From NCBI RefSeq assembly GCF_014280965.1, contig NZ_JACODZ010000005.1, positions 372,001 through 436,000 on the forward strand: a stretch of 64,000 bases of DNA. Reading direction: 5' to 3'. Below are positions 1-10,975 of this stretch, piece by piece. The notes under the pieces are model-generated. The model did not search any database and was not told the DNA's origin. It was given only the letters and a program-made list of their open reading frames with translations. Position 1 is the stretch's first letter, and the number at the start of each line of letters is the position of its first letter. A program made the position numbers and the translations under genes. Origin of the DNA: Echinicola salinicaeni (GTDB taxonomy: Bacteria > Bacteroidota > Bacteroidia > Cytophagales > Cyclobacteriaceae).

Positions 1-998
1 TCATCACCCCCAATATGGATAACCTCTGAAGGAAACAACTCAAAAATTTCCTTCAGAACATCCTTGGAAAATTGTACGAACTCCGGTTTGGTCACATCAT
101 AATTATCATAATGTCTTCCAAATTTAACAGGCACATCAATATCCTTACCTGCTGTACCCAGCCAAGTATAAGCTGCAATAGCAGCACTTGAGTGACCTGG
201 CATTTCAAACTCAGGAACTATGGTGATATTCCTGGCTGCTGCATAGGCAACAATATCCTTGATTTGCTCTTGCGTGTAAAAACCTTCATGTGGTTCTCCA
301 GCAGTTTCGCCGCTTCCCCACGTTCCTATTTCAGAATCTGACCGCTTGGATCCTACTTCTGTCAATAAGGGATATTTTTTAATTTCAATTCTCCATCCTG
401 CATCATCAGTTAAATGCCAGTGAAACCGGTTCATTTTCAGCAAGGCCATTTGATCCAAAATCTTCTTCACAAACACTTCTCCTTGAAAATATCTTGACTC
501 ATCCAACATATATGCACGCCATCCAAAGCGTGGTTCATCTTCTATTTTCACACTCGGTACCAACCAAGTGTATGTCTGGTCTCCCTCAGAAGATTCTTTG
601 ACAATAATCTGTCTAAGACTCTGAACCCCATAAAACCAGCCCGCTCTGTCCAAAGCTTCAATATTTATTTGCCCTGGATTTACAATTAGCTTATAGGCTT
701 CTGAGTCTAAATCCTCATTTTTTAAAAAATTCAATTGAGCACTTCCTCCTTCTTTAATTTCAACTTGAATTTCACCTTTAAGGTAATCAGCTAATAATTC
801 GGCGACTTCCTTTTGTTCCTCTCCATTAACAGAAACAGTCAGTTTACCATTAAGCACCATTGATGCTTCTCCAAGCTCAACACTGTTTGGTTGGGGCACT
901 ACCAAAAATTCTTCAGATGAAAAAGTCCTTCCCTTTTCCGTACAGCTTATTATTATCAGAGAAAAAAATAATAAGGAAAACAATACTTTAATTTTCAT
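1..998 (-). CDS. GH20 beta-N-acetylhexosaminidase lipoprotein (partial, C-terminus outside window)
   Basis: Reading the minus strand from the ATG at 996-998 gives an open frame that runs off the window after about 332 codons. It starts with a lipoprotein signal (hydrophobic core, then LIIISC with Cys19), followed by a GH20 N-terminal alpha/beta domain and the start of the catalytic barrel, with sequences such as NRFHWHLTDDAGWRIEIK and EFEMPGHSSA. The last readable residues are IHIGGD: the Asp at bases 3-5 is the first residue of the catalytic Asp-Glu pair of this family, so the window cuts exactly at the active site. GH20 enzymes remove terminal beta-linked GlcNAc or GalNAc from glycans by substrate-assisted catalysis. 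The protein is probably anchored in the outer membrane or periplasm. A long inverted repeat lies directly before the start codon. Family assignment is firm; the exact substrate is unknown. Confidence 0.9.
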   Translation of the reverse strand, partial: MKIKVLFSLLFFSLIIISCTEKGRTFSSEEFLVVPQPNSVELGEASMVLNGKLTVSVNGEEQKEVAELLADYLKGEIQVEIKEGGSAQLNFLKNEDLDSEAYKLIVNPGQINIEALDRAGWFYGVQSLRQIIVKESSEGDQTYTWLVPSVKIEDEPRFGWRAYMLDESRYFQGEVFVKKILDQMALLKMNRFHWHLTDDAGWRIEIKKYPLLTEVGSKRSDSEIGTWGSGETAGEPHEGFYTQEQIKDIVAYAAARNITIVPEFEMPGHSSAAIAAYTWLGTAGKDIDVPVKFGRHYDNYDVTKPEFVQFSKDVLKEIFELFPSEVIHIGGD

Positions 999-1000
999 AC

Positions 1001-1037
1001 TTTATTTTAGTCTAAGGTTATCAAAGACTAAAATAAA
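1001..1037 (-). promoter_or_regulatory. Inverted repeat abutting the GH20 start codon
   Basis: Bases 1001-1013 (TTTATTTTAGTCT) and 1025-1037 (AGACTAAAATAAA) are perfect 13-bp inverted arms around an 11-nt spacer, ending two bases before the GH20 ATG. In the transcript this would be an A/U-rich hairpin next to the start codon; as DNA it could be an operator. A second, imperfect repeat (arms 1041-1052 and 1063-1074, 11 of 12 matching) lies just upstream. The function is inferred. Confidence 0.5.
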
Positions 1038-1130
1038 ACAAAATGAAATAAAAAACAATTAATTTATTTCGTTTCAAAAGTTCTTTTGTTTTTAATTATT
1101 ACGATTAGTCATACTAAACCAAACAAAAGC

Positions 1131-1158
1131 CATTATGAAGTTAATAAGCTTCTTAATG
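1131..1158 (-). terminator. Possible terminator after the cytochrome gene
   Basis: Arms 1131-1140 and 1149-1158 match at 9 of 10 positions around an 8-nt loop. On the minus strand the hairpin is followed by a U-rich stretch (GCTTTTGTTT). It lies 50 bases past the cytochrome stop and before the GH20 promoter region. The stem is A/T-rich, so the call is weak. Confidence 0.4.
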
Positions 1159-1207
1159 ACTTTCTTTCCATTCTTTAATTAGCTTATCAAATTCCTTGTC
1201 CAACCAT

Positions 1208-1816
1208 TTAATTTACGGCCGAAAGCGGAGGTAAGGGAGGCGGAACTTGATTACTAATAGGCTTAATGCTTTTTAGGTACGCAAAAATAGCTTCAACTTC
1301 TTCATCAGTATAATATTTGAACATTTCCCAAGGCATCGGTGGCAATATCATTCTAGATCCATCTAATCCTTTGTATTTCCCTTCTCTAAAGACCTTAAAA
1401 AGTTGTTCTACTTTCCAAGTACCAATACCCGTTTCATCTGGAGTAAGGTTAGCAGCATAAGAAACGCCCCAAGGGCCTATCCATTCGGTCAAATCACCTG
1501 TAACGGCAAGTCCTTTGGCTTCCATTTCTGCTCGATCGACTTTTATTTTAGGCATTTCCGCTGGATGGCCTGAAAGCCAAAGTGCTGAGTCTAACACAGG
1601 ACCATGTACGGTCATCTTTTTTGGAGTATGACAATCATTACATCCTCCTACCAGCACTAGGTGTTCACCAAATTTTATCTGGCTCTCAAATCCATGGTAC
1701 AATGGTACCTCTCCCATAAGGACATCATTTGCAATACTGCCGGAATTCTTTTCACTACACTGGAAAAGAAGAATGATAATCAGCGCCGACAAAAGGGGAT
1801 TAAAATACTTTTTCAT
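1208..1816 (-). CDS. c-type cytochrome, monohaem lipoprotein
   Basis: From the ATG at 1814-1816 the protein has 202 residues. I chose this start over a GTG 30 bases upstream because it puts a clean lipoprotein signal at the N-terminus (MKKYFNPLLS, then LLFQC, Cys20). One haem-binding motif CNDCH is present (Cys59, Cys62, His63), inside GGCNDCHTPKK. The C-terminal half has Met-rich and Pro-rich stretches (ILPPMPWEMF, PPPLPPL); a Met there probably provides the sixth haem ligand. Such cytochromes carry electrons in the periplasm or at the outer membrane. There is no partner oxidoreductase next to it: katG is upstream and a glycosidase downstream. Its redox partner cannot be told from the sequence. 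Confidence 0.85.
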   Translation of the reverse strand: MKKYFNPLLSALIIILLFQCSEKNSGSIANDVLMGEVPLYHGFESQIKFGEHLVLVGGCNDCHTPKKMTVHGPVLDSALWLSGHPAEMPKIKVDRAEMEAKGLAVTGDLTEWIGPWGVSYAANLTPDETGIGTWKVEQLFKVFREGKYKGLDGSRMILPPMPWEMFKYYTDEEVEAIFAYLKSIKPISNQVPPPLPPLSAVN

Positions 1817-1846
1817 GATATTTTGGGCATAATAGTTATAAAACAC

Positions 1847-2165
1847 AATTAAAAGTCACCCTTAGATGGCCTTTCCGGCCTTTTCTTCTATAAAAATCCA
1901 CAAAATGTCATCTCCCACCGGAAAAAACACCTATAAGTAGCTCACTATAAGTTAATTGAATTAAACAACAATTAAAATAGAAATAGCATAATTATTTTTC
2001 ACCAATTGCAGGTATTTTATTTAATCAACAAATTAGATTCCTCATTAAATATTGAGCAAGAATTAATGAAGAATCCAATTCATAAAAAAAGGTGATCATA
2101 TTCATGACCACCCTATCTATTTAAAACCTACCATAATGATCCAAGTAGGATTTAATTACCTGTAT
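1847..2165. other. Intergenic region between cytochrome and katG
   Basis: About 320 bases without a credible gene. It holds the katG terminator (2083-2112) and A/T-rich DNA that should contain the cytochrome promoter; I could not place a convincing -7/-33 pair. Confidence 0.5.
2083..2112 (-). terminator. katG rho-independent terminator
   Basis: On the minus strand GGTGGTCA pairs with TGATCACC (8 bp with one G-U pair, 6-nt loop) and is followed by seven T. It sits 54 bases beyond the katG stop codon. Confidence 0.8.
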
Positions 2166-4918
<2,753 letters not shown>

Positions 4919-5950
4919 ATGAGAAAAGTAAGAATATTATCCATTGATGGCGGTGGGATTCGCGGGATTTTACCCGGAGTGGTCCTCAGCCAACTAGAGA
5001 AAAAAATCCAAAAGAAGGGTAAGGATGAAACGCTAAGATTATCTGATATGTTTGACTTTTTGGCGGGCACCAGTACAGGTGGCATCCTTACTTTGGCCTA
5101 TTTGACACCAAATGAAGAAAATCGTCCCAAACTAACCGCAGATCAAGCTGTAAATATTTATTTGGACCGTGGGGATGAAATTTTTGATGTGAGCAAATGG
5201 CAGAAAATTAAAAGTGGTGCAGGAATATTAGATGAGAAATTCGACGCCAGCGAATTGGAGGAGGCACTAAATGATACCTTTTTGGAAACCGAGCTATCCC
5301 AACTCTTAAAACCCTGCATTATCAGTTCCTATGATATTAGAAATGGGAAACCACATTTTTTTAAGCAGCACAAAGCCCAAAAAGACATATTTAATTATAA
5401 GGTAAAAGATGTCGCCCGGTCAACCTCTGCAGCTCCTACCTACTTCGAAACTGCAAGGATAAAAAACAATTTGGGAACACCCTATCCACTGATTGATGGT
5501 GGAGTTTTTGTAAATAACCCGGCATTGGTGGCATACTCCGAAGTCCGGACGATGAATTTTGATGGCATAGATCACCTTCCTACTGCTAAGGATATGATGA
5601 TTGTTTCACTTGGAACGGGTAGCACTAGTCAAAAATATGAATATAAAAAAGCTAAAGATTGGGGTGCGGTCGGTTGGATAAAACCTATTATTGAAATCAT
5701 GATGTCTGGAAATGCTAAAACTGTGCACCATCACCTAGACCAAATCTATAAAACACTCAGTGCCAAGGATCAAAAAGATTACTACCGTTTAGAGCCTATA
5801 CTCATTCAAGCAGATACAGCTATGGATAATGGATCAATTGAAAACATGACTAAATTAAAAGAAGATGCATTAAGTTATATCTCCAAAAGTGAAGTCGATG
5901 AGCAGCTGGATGAAATTACAGAAAAGCTGTTTAAATTTTCTAATGCCTAA
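4919..5950 (+). CDS. Patatin-like phospholipase
   Basis: The 343-residue protein has the three patatin signatures in order: the oxyanion-hole motif GGGIRG (residues 11-16), the nucleophile elbow GTSTG with Ser52, and the Asp of the catalytic dyad in DGG at Asp193. Patatin enzymes hydrolyse acyl ester bonds of phospholipids or other lipids. There is no signal peptide or beta-barrel domain, so it should be cytoplasmic and act on the inner membrane or soluble lipids. It stands alone with a strong hairpin downstream. Related proteins serve as effectors of CBASS anti-phage systems, but no cyclase or accessory gene is nearby, so a housekeeping lipase is more likely. Confidence 0.9.
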   Translation: MRKVRILSIDGGGIRGILPGVVLSQLEKKIQKKGKDETLRLSDMFDFLAGTSTGGILTLAYLTPNEENRPKLTADQAVNIYLDRGDEIFDVSKWQKIKSGAGILDEKFDASELEEALNDTFLETELSQLLKPCIISSYDIRNGKPHFFKQHKAQKDIFNYKVKDVARSTSAAPTYFETARIKNNLGTPYPLIDGGVFVNNPALVAYSEVRTMNFDGIDHLPTAKDMMIVSLGTGSTSQKYEYKKAKDWGAVGWIKPIIEIMMSGNAKTVHHHLDQIYKTLSAKDQKDYYRLEPILIQADTAMDNGSIENMTKLKEDALSYISKSEVDEQLDEITEKLFKFSNA

Positions 5951-5971
5951 TTCTCAACCAAAGCTTCAAAC

Positions 5972-6008
5972 CGGAAGGTATTAATCGTTCTGTAATTAAT
6001 ACCTTCCG
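5972..6008 (+). terminator. Strong hairpin after the patatin gene
   Basis: Perfect 14-bp arms CGGAAGGTATTAAT (5972-5985) and ATTAATACCTTCCG (5995-6008) enclose a 9-nt loop. No T tract follows on either strand, so it is an atypical terminator or an RNA-stabilising hairpin. Confidence 0.5.
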
Positions 6009-6192
6009 ATCATAATCATCAACTGAACACTATCAATTCTGGCTGTTCTTGCTATTTACTCCATACGACACTCCTATTTTATTAAATCAACACCAAATAA
6101 AGGCCAACTTCTCCATTGTTTTCCTTATTAGAAATCCCCATTAATTTTTAATTTGCACATCGTTTTAAAATAGGGATAACCAAATTAGCAGC

Positions 6193-8628
6193 ATGCAAAT
6201 TAATTTTAAAAAAGAGGTTTTGCCTCACCTCTTAGGAATCGTTTCTTTTTATACCCTCGTTGTTTTATACTTTTCCCCAATCCTATTCGATGGGAAAATG
6301 ATTTTCCAAAATGACATCCTCCAATGGGAAGGTTCTGCGAAAGAGGTATTGGATTTTCGTGAGGAAACCGGTGAGGAGGCCCTTTGGACCAACCGCATGT
6401 TTGGAGGAATGCCTGCCTACCTGATTAATACTGAATACCCAGGTGATATTTCCAGAGCTGTAATCTCCGTACTAACCTTGGGACTACCCCATCCAATCAA
6501 TGGACTTTTCTTTGGGATGCTTGGCATGTATATCCTTTTGCTTTGTTTTAAAGTCAGACCTGAAATATCTGTAATGGGGGCCTGGGCTTTTGCATTCAAC
6601 ACCTTTAATATGCTCAGTCTCGAAGCTGGTCATAATGCTAAAATTTGGGCCATATGCCTGATTCCACTTATTCTCGCAGGAATTCATATGGCCTTCAGTG
6701 GCAAAAAGACATTAGGCTTCGCCATCACTGCTTTAGCTTTAATGTTGCAAATTCGTTTTAACCACTTACAAATCACTTATTATACCCTAATTGTAATCCT
6801 TATCTATGGAATAGGACAATTGGTTTATTACAGTAAAGAAAAAAGCTTGGCCGAATTTGGGAAAATTGCCGGACTTTTGGTTTTGGCAGGTGTCCTTTCA
6901 GGAGCTGGAAATGCCAATCGATTAATTTCGATTTTAGAATATGGAGACTACTCCATCCGAGGTGAAAAGACATTAGAAAGCAATACACAAAATGAAAGTG
7001 GGCTGAGCAAAGAATATGCCTTCAGTTGGTCGCAAGGCAAACTGGAATCATTGACCCTTTTGGCTCCTAATTTCTCTGGGGGCGCCAGTCAAGAAGACCT
7101 TGGCGAAGGCTCCGATACTGAAAAGGCCCTACAACAAAATGGTGTATCTGGTGCTCAGTTAAACAATTTCATCAAGGGCGCCCCGACCTACTGGGGAGAC
7201 CAGCCTTTCACGGGCGGACCTATTTATGGAAGTATTATTATGGTCTTTTTATTTGTGATAGGAATCATTTACGCTCCAAAAAGGTACAGAAATATTTTTG
7301 TTGCAATCACCATAGTGTCTCTTATGTTGGCTTGGGGAAAAAACCTAGCTTGGTTCAATTACACCTTATTTGACCTATTGCCTGGCTATAATAAGTTCAG
7401 GGCAGTTTCGATGGCACTTGGAATCACTCTATTTGCCATTCCAGTCTTAGGCTGTATCGGATTGGAGAATCTTTTTGCCGAGCAGGACCAAAAGAAAAAA
7501 TTAAAAGGATTTTTAATTGCCTTAGCCATTGTTGGTGGCTTAACACTGATCCTGATTTTATTAGCTGGAGCTTTTGGTTTCAAGGGAGCTGGAGATGCCA
7601 ATTTCCCAGAATGGCTGACCAAAGCATTAAGAGCTGATAGAAAAGCCCTATTGCAAAAAGATGCCCTGAGAAGCTTGGCCTTTATTACCGCCAGTGGCCT
7701 TTTGATTTACTTGGCCATCAAGAAAAAAACAAGCTATTTATACGCCACTTTGGGAATATCCGTTATGGTCATTGCTGATGTCTGGACGGTCAACAAACGC
7801 TATCTTAACGATGGTTCCCTAAGAAAAAATCCTAGTGAAACATATTTTGCTCCAAATGGGGCAGATAAAAAAATCATGCAGGACAAGGGCTATTTCCGAG
7901 TGCTCAACTTACAAAATACTTTCCAAGAAGCCAGGACCAGTTATAGGTTCAATAGCATCGGAGGATACCATGGAGCTAAAATGCGAAGGTACCAGGACCT
8001 TATCGACAGGATATTGCAAGGGGAAATTGGCCAGTTTGTACAAAAAGCTCAAGAAGGTGATTTTGATTATCAAATTCTAAAAGCAGCAAATATGCTGAAC
8101 ACGAAATATATTATTGCTGGCCAAGCTGAAAATGCGGTATTCCAAAATCCCGAAGCCAACGGCCCTGCTTGGTTCCCTTCTGAAATCATCCCTGTAAATT
8201 CTAATGAGGAAGAAATAAAGGTTCTTTCAAATATGGACACAAAAATCCAAGCTACAGTCAACACAACCGAGTTTGAGGCAAAAGCTGGCGCAGGATCTGT
8301 CAAGCTAGTGAATTACAAGCCTAACGAGCTGAAATATGCTGTCAATGCCAGTAAAGCAGGCCTAGTAGTTTTCTCAGAGATTTACTATCCTGCAGGTTGG
8401 ACAGCTAGGGTCAATGGGGAATCAGCAGATATTATCCGTACAAACTATTTGTTAAGAGGAATGATGGTACCGCAAGGGGAATCGGAAATCACCTTCAAAT
8501 TTGAACCGAAGTCCTATTATCAGGGTTCTTTTATAGCAGTATCTTCCCAATATTTTATTATATTACTGTTACTAGCAGGAATAGTACTGCCGTATACAAA
8601 TCAACCCAAATATGGAAGAGAAAGATAA
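6193..8628 (+). CDS. YfhO-family multi-spanning membrane protein
   Basis: This 811-residue protein has many hydrophobic segments (about a dozen): a first one near residue 15, a series through the N-terminal 500 residues, and a last one near the C-terminus. A large soluble loop lies between (roughly residues 540-775). The layout and the start (FSPILFDGKMIFQNDILQW) match the YfhO family, GT-C-type proteins thought to transfer sugars from a lipid carrier to extracytoplasmic acceptors. Its end overlaps the next gene by 17 bases, which makes it the first gene of a five-gene run with two methyltransferases, a GT2 glycosyltransferase and a flippase. This supports a role in surface-glycan or lipid glycosylation. 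The substrate is unknown. Confidence 0.85.
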   Translation: MQINFKKEVLPHLLGIVSFYTLVVLYFSPILFDGKMIFQNDILQWEGSAKEVLDFREETGEEALWTNRMFGGMPAYLINTEYPGDISRAVISVLTLGLPHPINGLFFGMLGMYILLLCFKVRPEISVMGAWAFAFNTFNMLSLEAGHNAKIWAICLIPLILAGIHMAFSGKKTLGFAITALALMLQIRFNHLQITYYTLIVILIYGIGQLVYYSKEKSLAEFGKIAGLLVLAGVLSGAGNANRLISILEYGDYSIRGEKTLESNTQNESGLSKEYAFSWSQGKLESLTLLAPNFSGGASQEDLGEGSDTEKALQQNGVSGAQLNNFIKGAPTYWGDQPFTGGPIYGSIIMVFLFVIGIIYAPKRYRNIFVAITIVSLMLAWGKNLAWFNYTLFDLLPGYNKFRAVSMALGITLFAIPVLGCIGLENLFAEQDQKKKLKGFLIALAIVGGLTLILILLAGAFGFKGAGDANFPEWLTKALRADRKALLQKDALRSLAFITASGLLIYLAIKKKTSYLYATLGISVMVIADVWTVNKRYLNDGSLRKNPSETYFAPNGADKKIMQDKGYFRVLNLQNTFQEARTSYRFNSIGGYHGAKMRRYQDLIDRILQGEIGQFVQKAQEGDFDYQILKAANMLNTKYIIAGQAENAVFQNPEANGPAWFPSEIIPVNSNEEEIKVLSNMDTKIQATVNTTEFEAKAGAGSVKLVNYKPNELKYAVNASKAGLVVFSEIYYPAGWTARVNGESADIIRTNYLLRGMMVPQGESEITFKFEPKSYYQGSFIAVSSQYFIILLLLAGIVLPYTNQPKYGRER

Positions 8629-9325
8629 GTATTTCAGTTACTACGACCGTTTTGATGATAATCCCAAAAAAGAGGAATTCGATATTGGCTACCTGCATAT
8701 TTTGGAGAAATTGCTAGGTGCAGGATTAAAATCAGACCATAGTGTTTTAGAAATAGGCTGTGGTTTGGGAGAACTCAGCCACTTGATCGCCCAAAAAACC
8801 AAAAACGGTCATGTTCTGGGCATAGATATCAGCCCAAAAAGCATTGAAAAAGCTCAAGAACGCTGGAAAGATCAGCAAAACCTAAGCTTTAAAATCGCGG
8901 AAATGAAGGCCTATGAAAGCAAAGGGAACACCTATGACTTTTTTGTTATCTCCGAAATTTTACAGCAAGTTTCCAGGGACCGTCATTTTAGAATTTTTGA
9001 GGGAATCAGACGTCATTCCCATCAAGATTCCGTCATATTCATCAATCTGCCTACTCCTGAATTTTCAACTTGGAGAGCCGATAATGATCCTGAATCACTA
9101 CAGTTTATTGAACCCGTAGTCAATATAGGTGATTTGATAAAAAGTATTACAGACAATGGCTTTTACTTGGAACAAAGTATGCCCTACTCTGTTTTTTATG
9201 AAGAAAATGATTTCCAGTATTTTATATTCAAATCACTTAAAACATTGAACGCTCCTACTCCTAAAAAGAAATGGGCGCTCAAAAAGGAAAAGCTGCAATT
9301 TAACCTGATGAATTTGCTGATGTAA
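8612..9325 (+). CDS. Class I SAM-dependent methyltransferase
   Basis: The 237-residue protein has the SAM-binding motif I VLEIGCGLGELS near residues 45-56, followed by an acidic motif II (VLGIDIS) and FFVISEILQ at the position of motif IV. The fold is UbiE/SmtA-like; the methyl acceptor cannot be told. Its start codon lies inside the end of the YfhO gene (17-base overlap), so the two are translationally coupled. It precedes a glycosyltransferase gene by 22 bases, and a sugar or a lipid-linked glycan intermediate is a reasonable guess for the substrate. Confidence 0.85.
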   Translation: MEEKDKYFSYYDRFDDNPKKEEFDIGYLHILEKLLGAGLKSDHSVLEIGCGLGELSHLIAQKTKNGHVLGIDISPKSIEKAQERWKDQQNLSFKIAEMKAYESKGNTYDFFVISEILQQVSRDRHFRIFEGIRRHSHQDSVIFINLPTPEFSTWRADNDPESLQFIEPVVNIGDLIKSITDNGFYLEQSMPYSVFYEENDFQYFIFKSLKTLNAPTPKKKWALKKEKLQFNLMNLLM

Positions 9326-9347
9326 TTAGGCAGCGCCGACCAACTTT

Positions 9348-10205
9348 ATGCTAAAATACAGTGTTATCATTCCTGCGCACAATGAAGCGCAGTTTTTACC
9401 GGGATTATTAGATTCATTGGCTCAGCAATCTTTGCTCCCTTCTCAAACAGTCATTGTTAATGACCATTCCACCGATAATACGGAAAAAATAATTGAGGAG
9501 TATATGGCCAAATTCCCTTGGATCTCCAAGGTAAACAGTCAGACCGAAGCCTCTAGATTACCGGGCAGTAAAGTTATTTCAGCTTTTGATAAGGGGTACA
9601 AAGCCCTTGAGAAAGGTTATGACTTTATAGTCAAACTAGATGCCGACCTCATCCTTCCCAAAGAATATTTTAAAACTATAGCAGAGGTATTCGAAACTCA
9701 CCCAAAGGCAGGAGTGGTAGGTGGTTTTGCCTATGAAATGGAAGTTGGAGAATGGAAATTGAACCATCCAATGGGCAAGGATCATGTCCGAGGAGCCTTT
9801 AAATCCTACTCTAAGGCACTTTTTGAGCAAATGAATGGATTACGTTGTAGTATTGGTTGGGACACCATCGATGAACTGCTTTGTAGATACCATGGTTTTG
9901 ATGTCATTACCCTTCCAGACCTTAAAGTTAAGCACCTCCGACCAACAGGGTCTTCATATTCCAAAAAGGCCAAATATATGCAAGGACAGGCCATGTACAA
10001 AATGCGTTATGGACTAGGCATCGCATTCCTTTCAATGGCTAAGGTAAGCATCAAACAAAAAAAACCGCTTTACCTATTGGACAGCATGATTGGTTATATT
10101 AAAGCTGCATATGGCAATACCGTACCAGTTGTCAGTAAAGAGGAAGGAAAGTTTATCCGTTCTTACCGCTGGAAAAACATCTTTCAAAAGATCAGCGGTA
10201 AATAA
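9348..10205 (+). CDS. GT2-family glycosyltransferase
   Basis: The 285-residue protein begins with the GT-A fold signature YSVIIPAHNEAQFLPGLLDS and has the metal-binding DxD in KLDADLILP near residue 105. The acceptor-side region includes GWDTIDELL. There is no clear membrane segment. It should transfer a sugar from a nucleotide-sugar donor on the cytoplasmic face of the membrane. It is the third gene of the glycan-assembly run. Donor and acceptor are unknown. Confidence 0.88.
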   Translation: MLKYSVIIPAHNEAQFLPGLLDSLAQQSLLPSQTVIVNDHSTDNTEKIIEEYMAKFPWISKVNSQTEASRLPGSKVISAFDKGYKALEKGYDFIVKLDADLILPKEYFKTIAEVFETHPKAGVVGGFAYEMEVGEWKLNHPMGKDHVRGAFKSYSKALFEQMNGLRCSIGWDTIDELLCRYHGFDVITLPDLKVKHLRPTGSSYSKKAKYMQGQAMYKMRYGLGIAFLSMAKVSIKQKKPLYLLDSMIGYIKAAYGNTVPVVSKEEGKFIRSYRWKNIFQKISGK

Positions 10206-10255
10206 ACCGATTTTTTATAAGTTTGATCACAAAATTGAAGGGCTACTCCCAAAGC

Positions 10256-10972
10256 ATGGCAAATCCAATCATTCAGCAACTCAAAAAAGCACAAAACGAC
10301 AGTATCCTACCCAACAAAAATTGGAAACGGAATAAAAGTGATGGACTGGAATACCTCCGTTATCGGATATGCAGGCCTTTGATCAAAGGGATATTTTATA
10401 CCTTCCGCTGGTGGAACAAGCCTACACCATGGTTTGCTCCTTCTGCAGTGAATTTTCTCAAAGGATGGTTAAAAAAAGACATGATTGGTCTGGAGTTTGG
10501 CAGTGGGGCCAGTTCCAAATTCTTTGCCCAAAGGATAGAGAAACTGGTAAGTGTTGAACATCACCAAGGCTGGTTTGAGCATGTTTCAAAATGGTTCAAA
10601 GAAAACCAGCTAAATAATATCGATTATCGATTTATTGCTGAGGATCCAAGTTTTCGTACCAAGGAATTACCCTTATTCTTTGAAACCTTTAATTTAAAGG
10701 CTGGGGACTACTCCTTCAAACCGCAGTTCTGGAAATATTTTCATATAGCCAATGAATTTGAAAATGATTATTTTGATTTCATATTAGTAGATGGACGGGC
10801 TAGGGTGGCTTGTCTACTCAATTCTATTGACAAGTTAAAATCCGGAGGCTTAATGATTTTGGACAATTCTGATCGACCGAGTTATCAGTTAGCATTTAAA
10901 GTACTTGAAGATTGGGAATATTTTACCTGTACTACAGGACTTTCAGATACCACTTTTTGGATCAAACCGTAG
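10256..10972 (+). CDS. SAM-dependent methyltransferase-like protein
   Basis: The frame is open from a TTG at 10223, but the first ATG, at 10256, is preferred; it gives 239 residues. Motif I appears as GLEFGSGASSKFFA, followed by KLVSVEHHQGWFEHV where motif II is expected and FDFILVDGRARVACL as a motif IV-like strand. This resembles FkbM/TylF-type or predicted O-methyltransferases found in polysaccharide loci. It is 50 bases after the GT2 gene and 3 bases before the flippase gene, so it belongs to the same transcript. The acceptor is unknown. Confidence 0.8.
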   Translation: MANPIIQQLKKAQNDSILPNKNWKRNKSDGLEYLRYRICRPLIKGIFYTFRWWNKPTPWFAPSAVNFLKGWLKKDMIGLEFGSGASSKFFAQRIEKLVSVEHHQGWFEHVSKWFKENQLNNIDYRFIAEDPSFRTKELPLFFETFNLKAGDYSFKPQFWKYFHIANEFENDYFDFILVDGRARVACLLNSIDKLKSGGLMILDNSDRPSYQLAFKVLEDWEYFTCTTGLSDTTFWIKP

Positions 10973-10975
10973 AAT

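Noticed and set aside
1149-1210. Possible short coding tail KWLDKEFDKLIKEWKESH after the cytochrome stop (minus strand)
   Set aside because: The frame has no ATG, GTG or TTG start and a stop lies two codons before it; it overlaps the probable terminator.
4919-5950. Patatin gene as the effector of an anti-phage (CBASS-like) system
   Set aside because: No nucleotidyl cyclase, ubiquitin-like, HORMA/TRIP13 or other defence gene lies on either side, and the gene has its own hairpin and control region.
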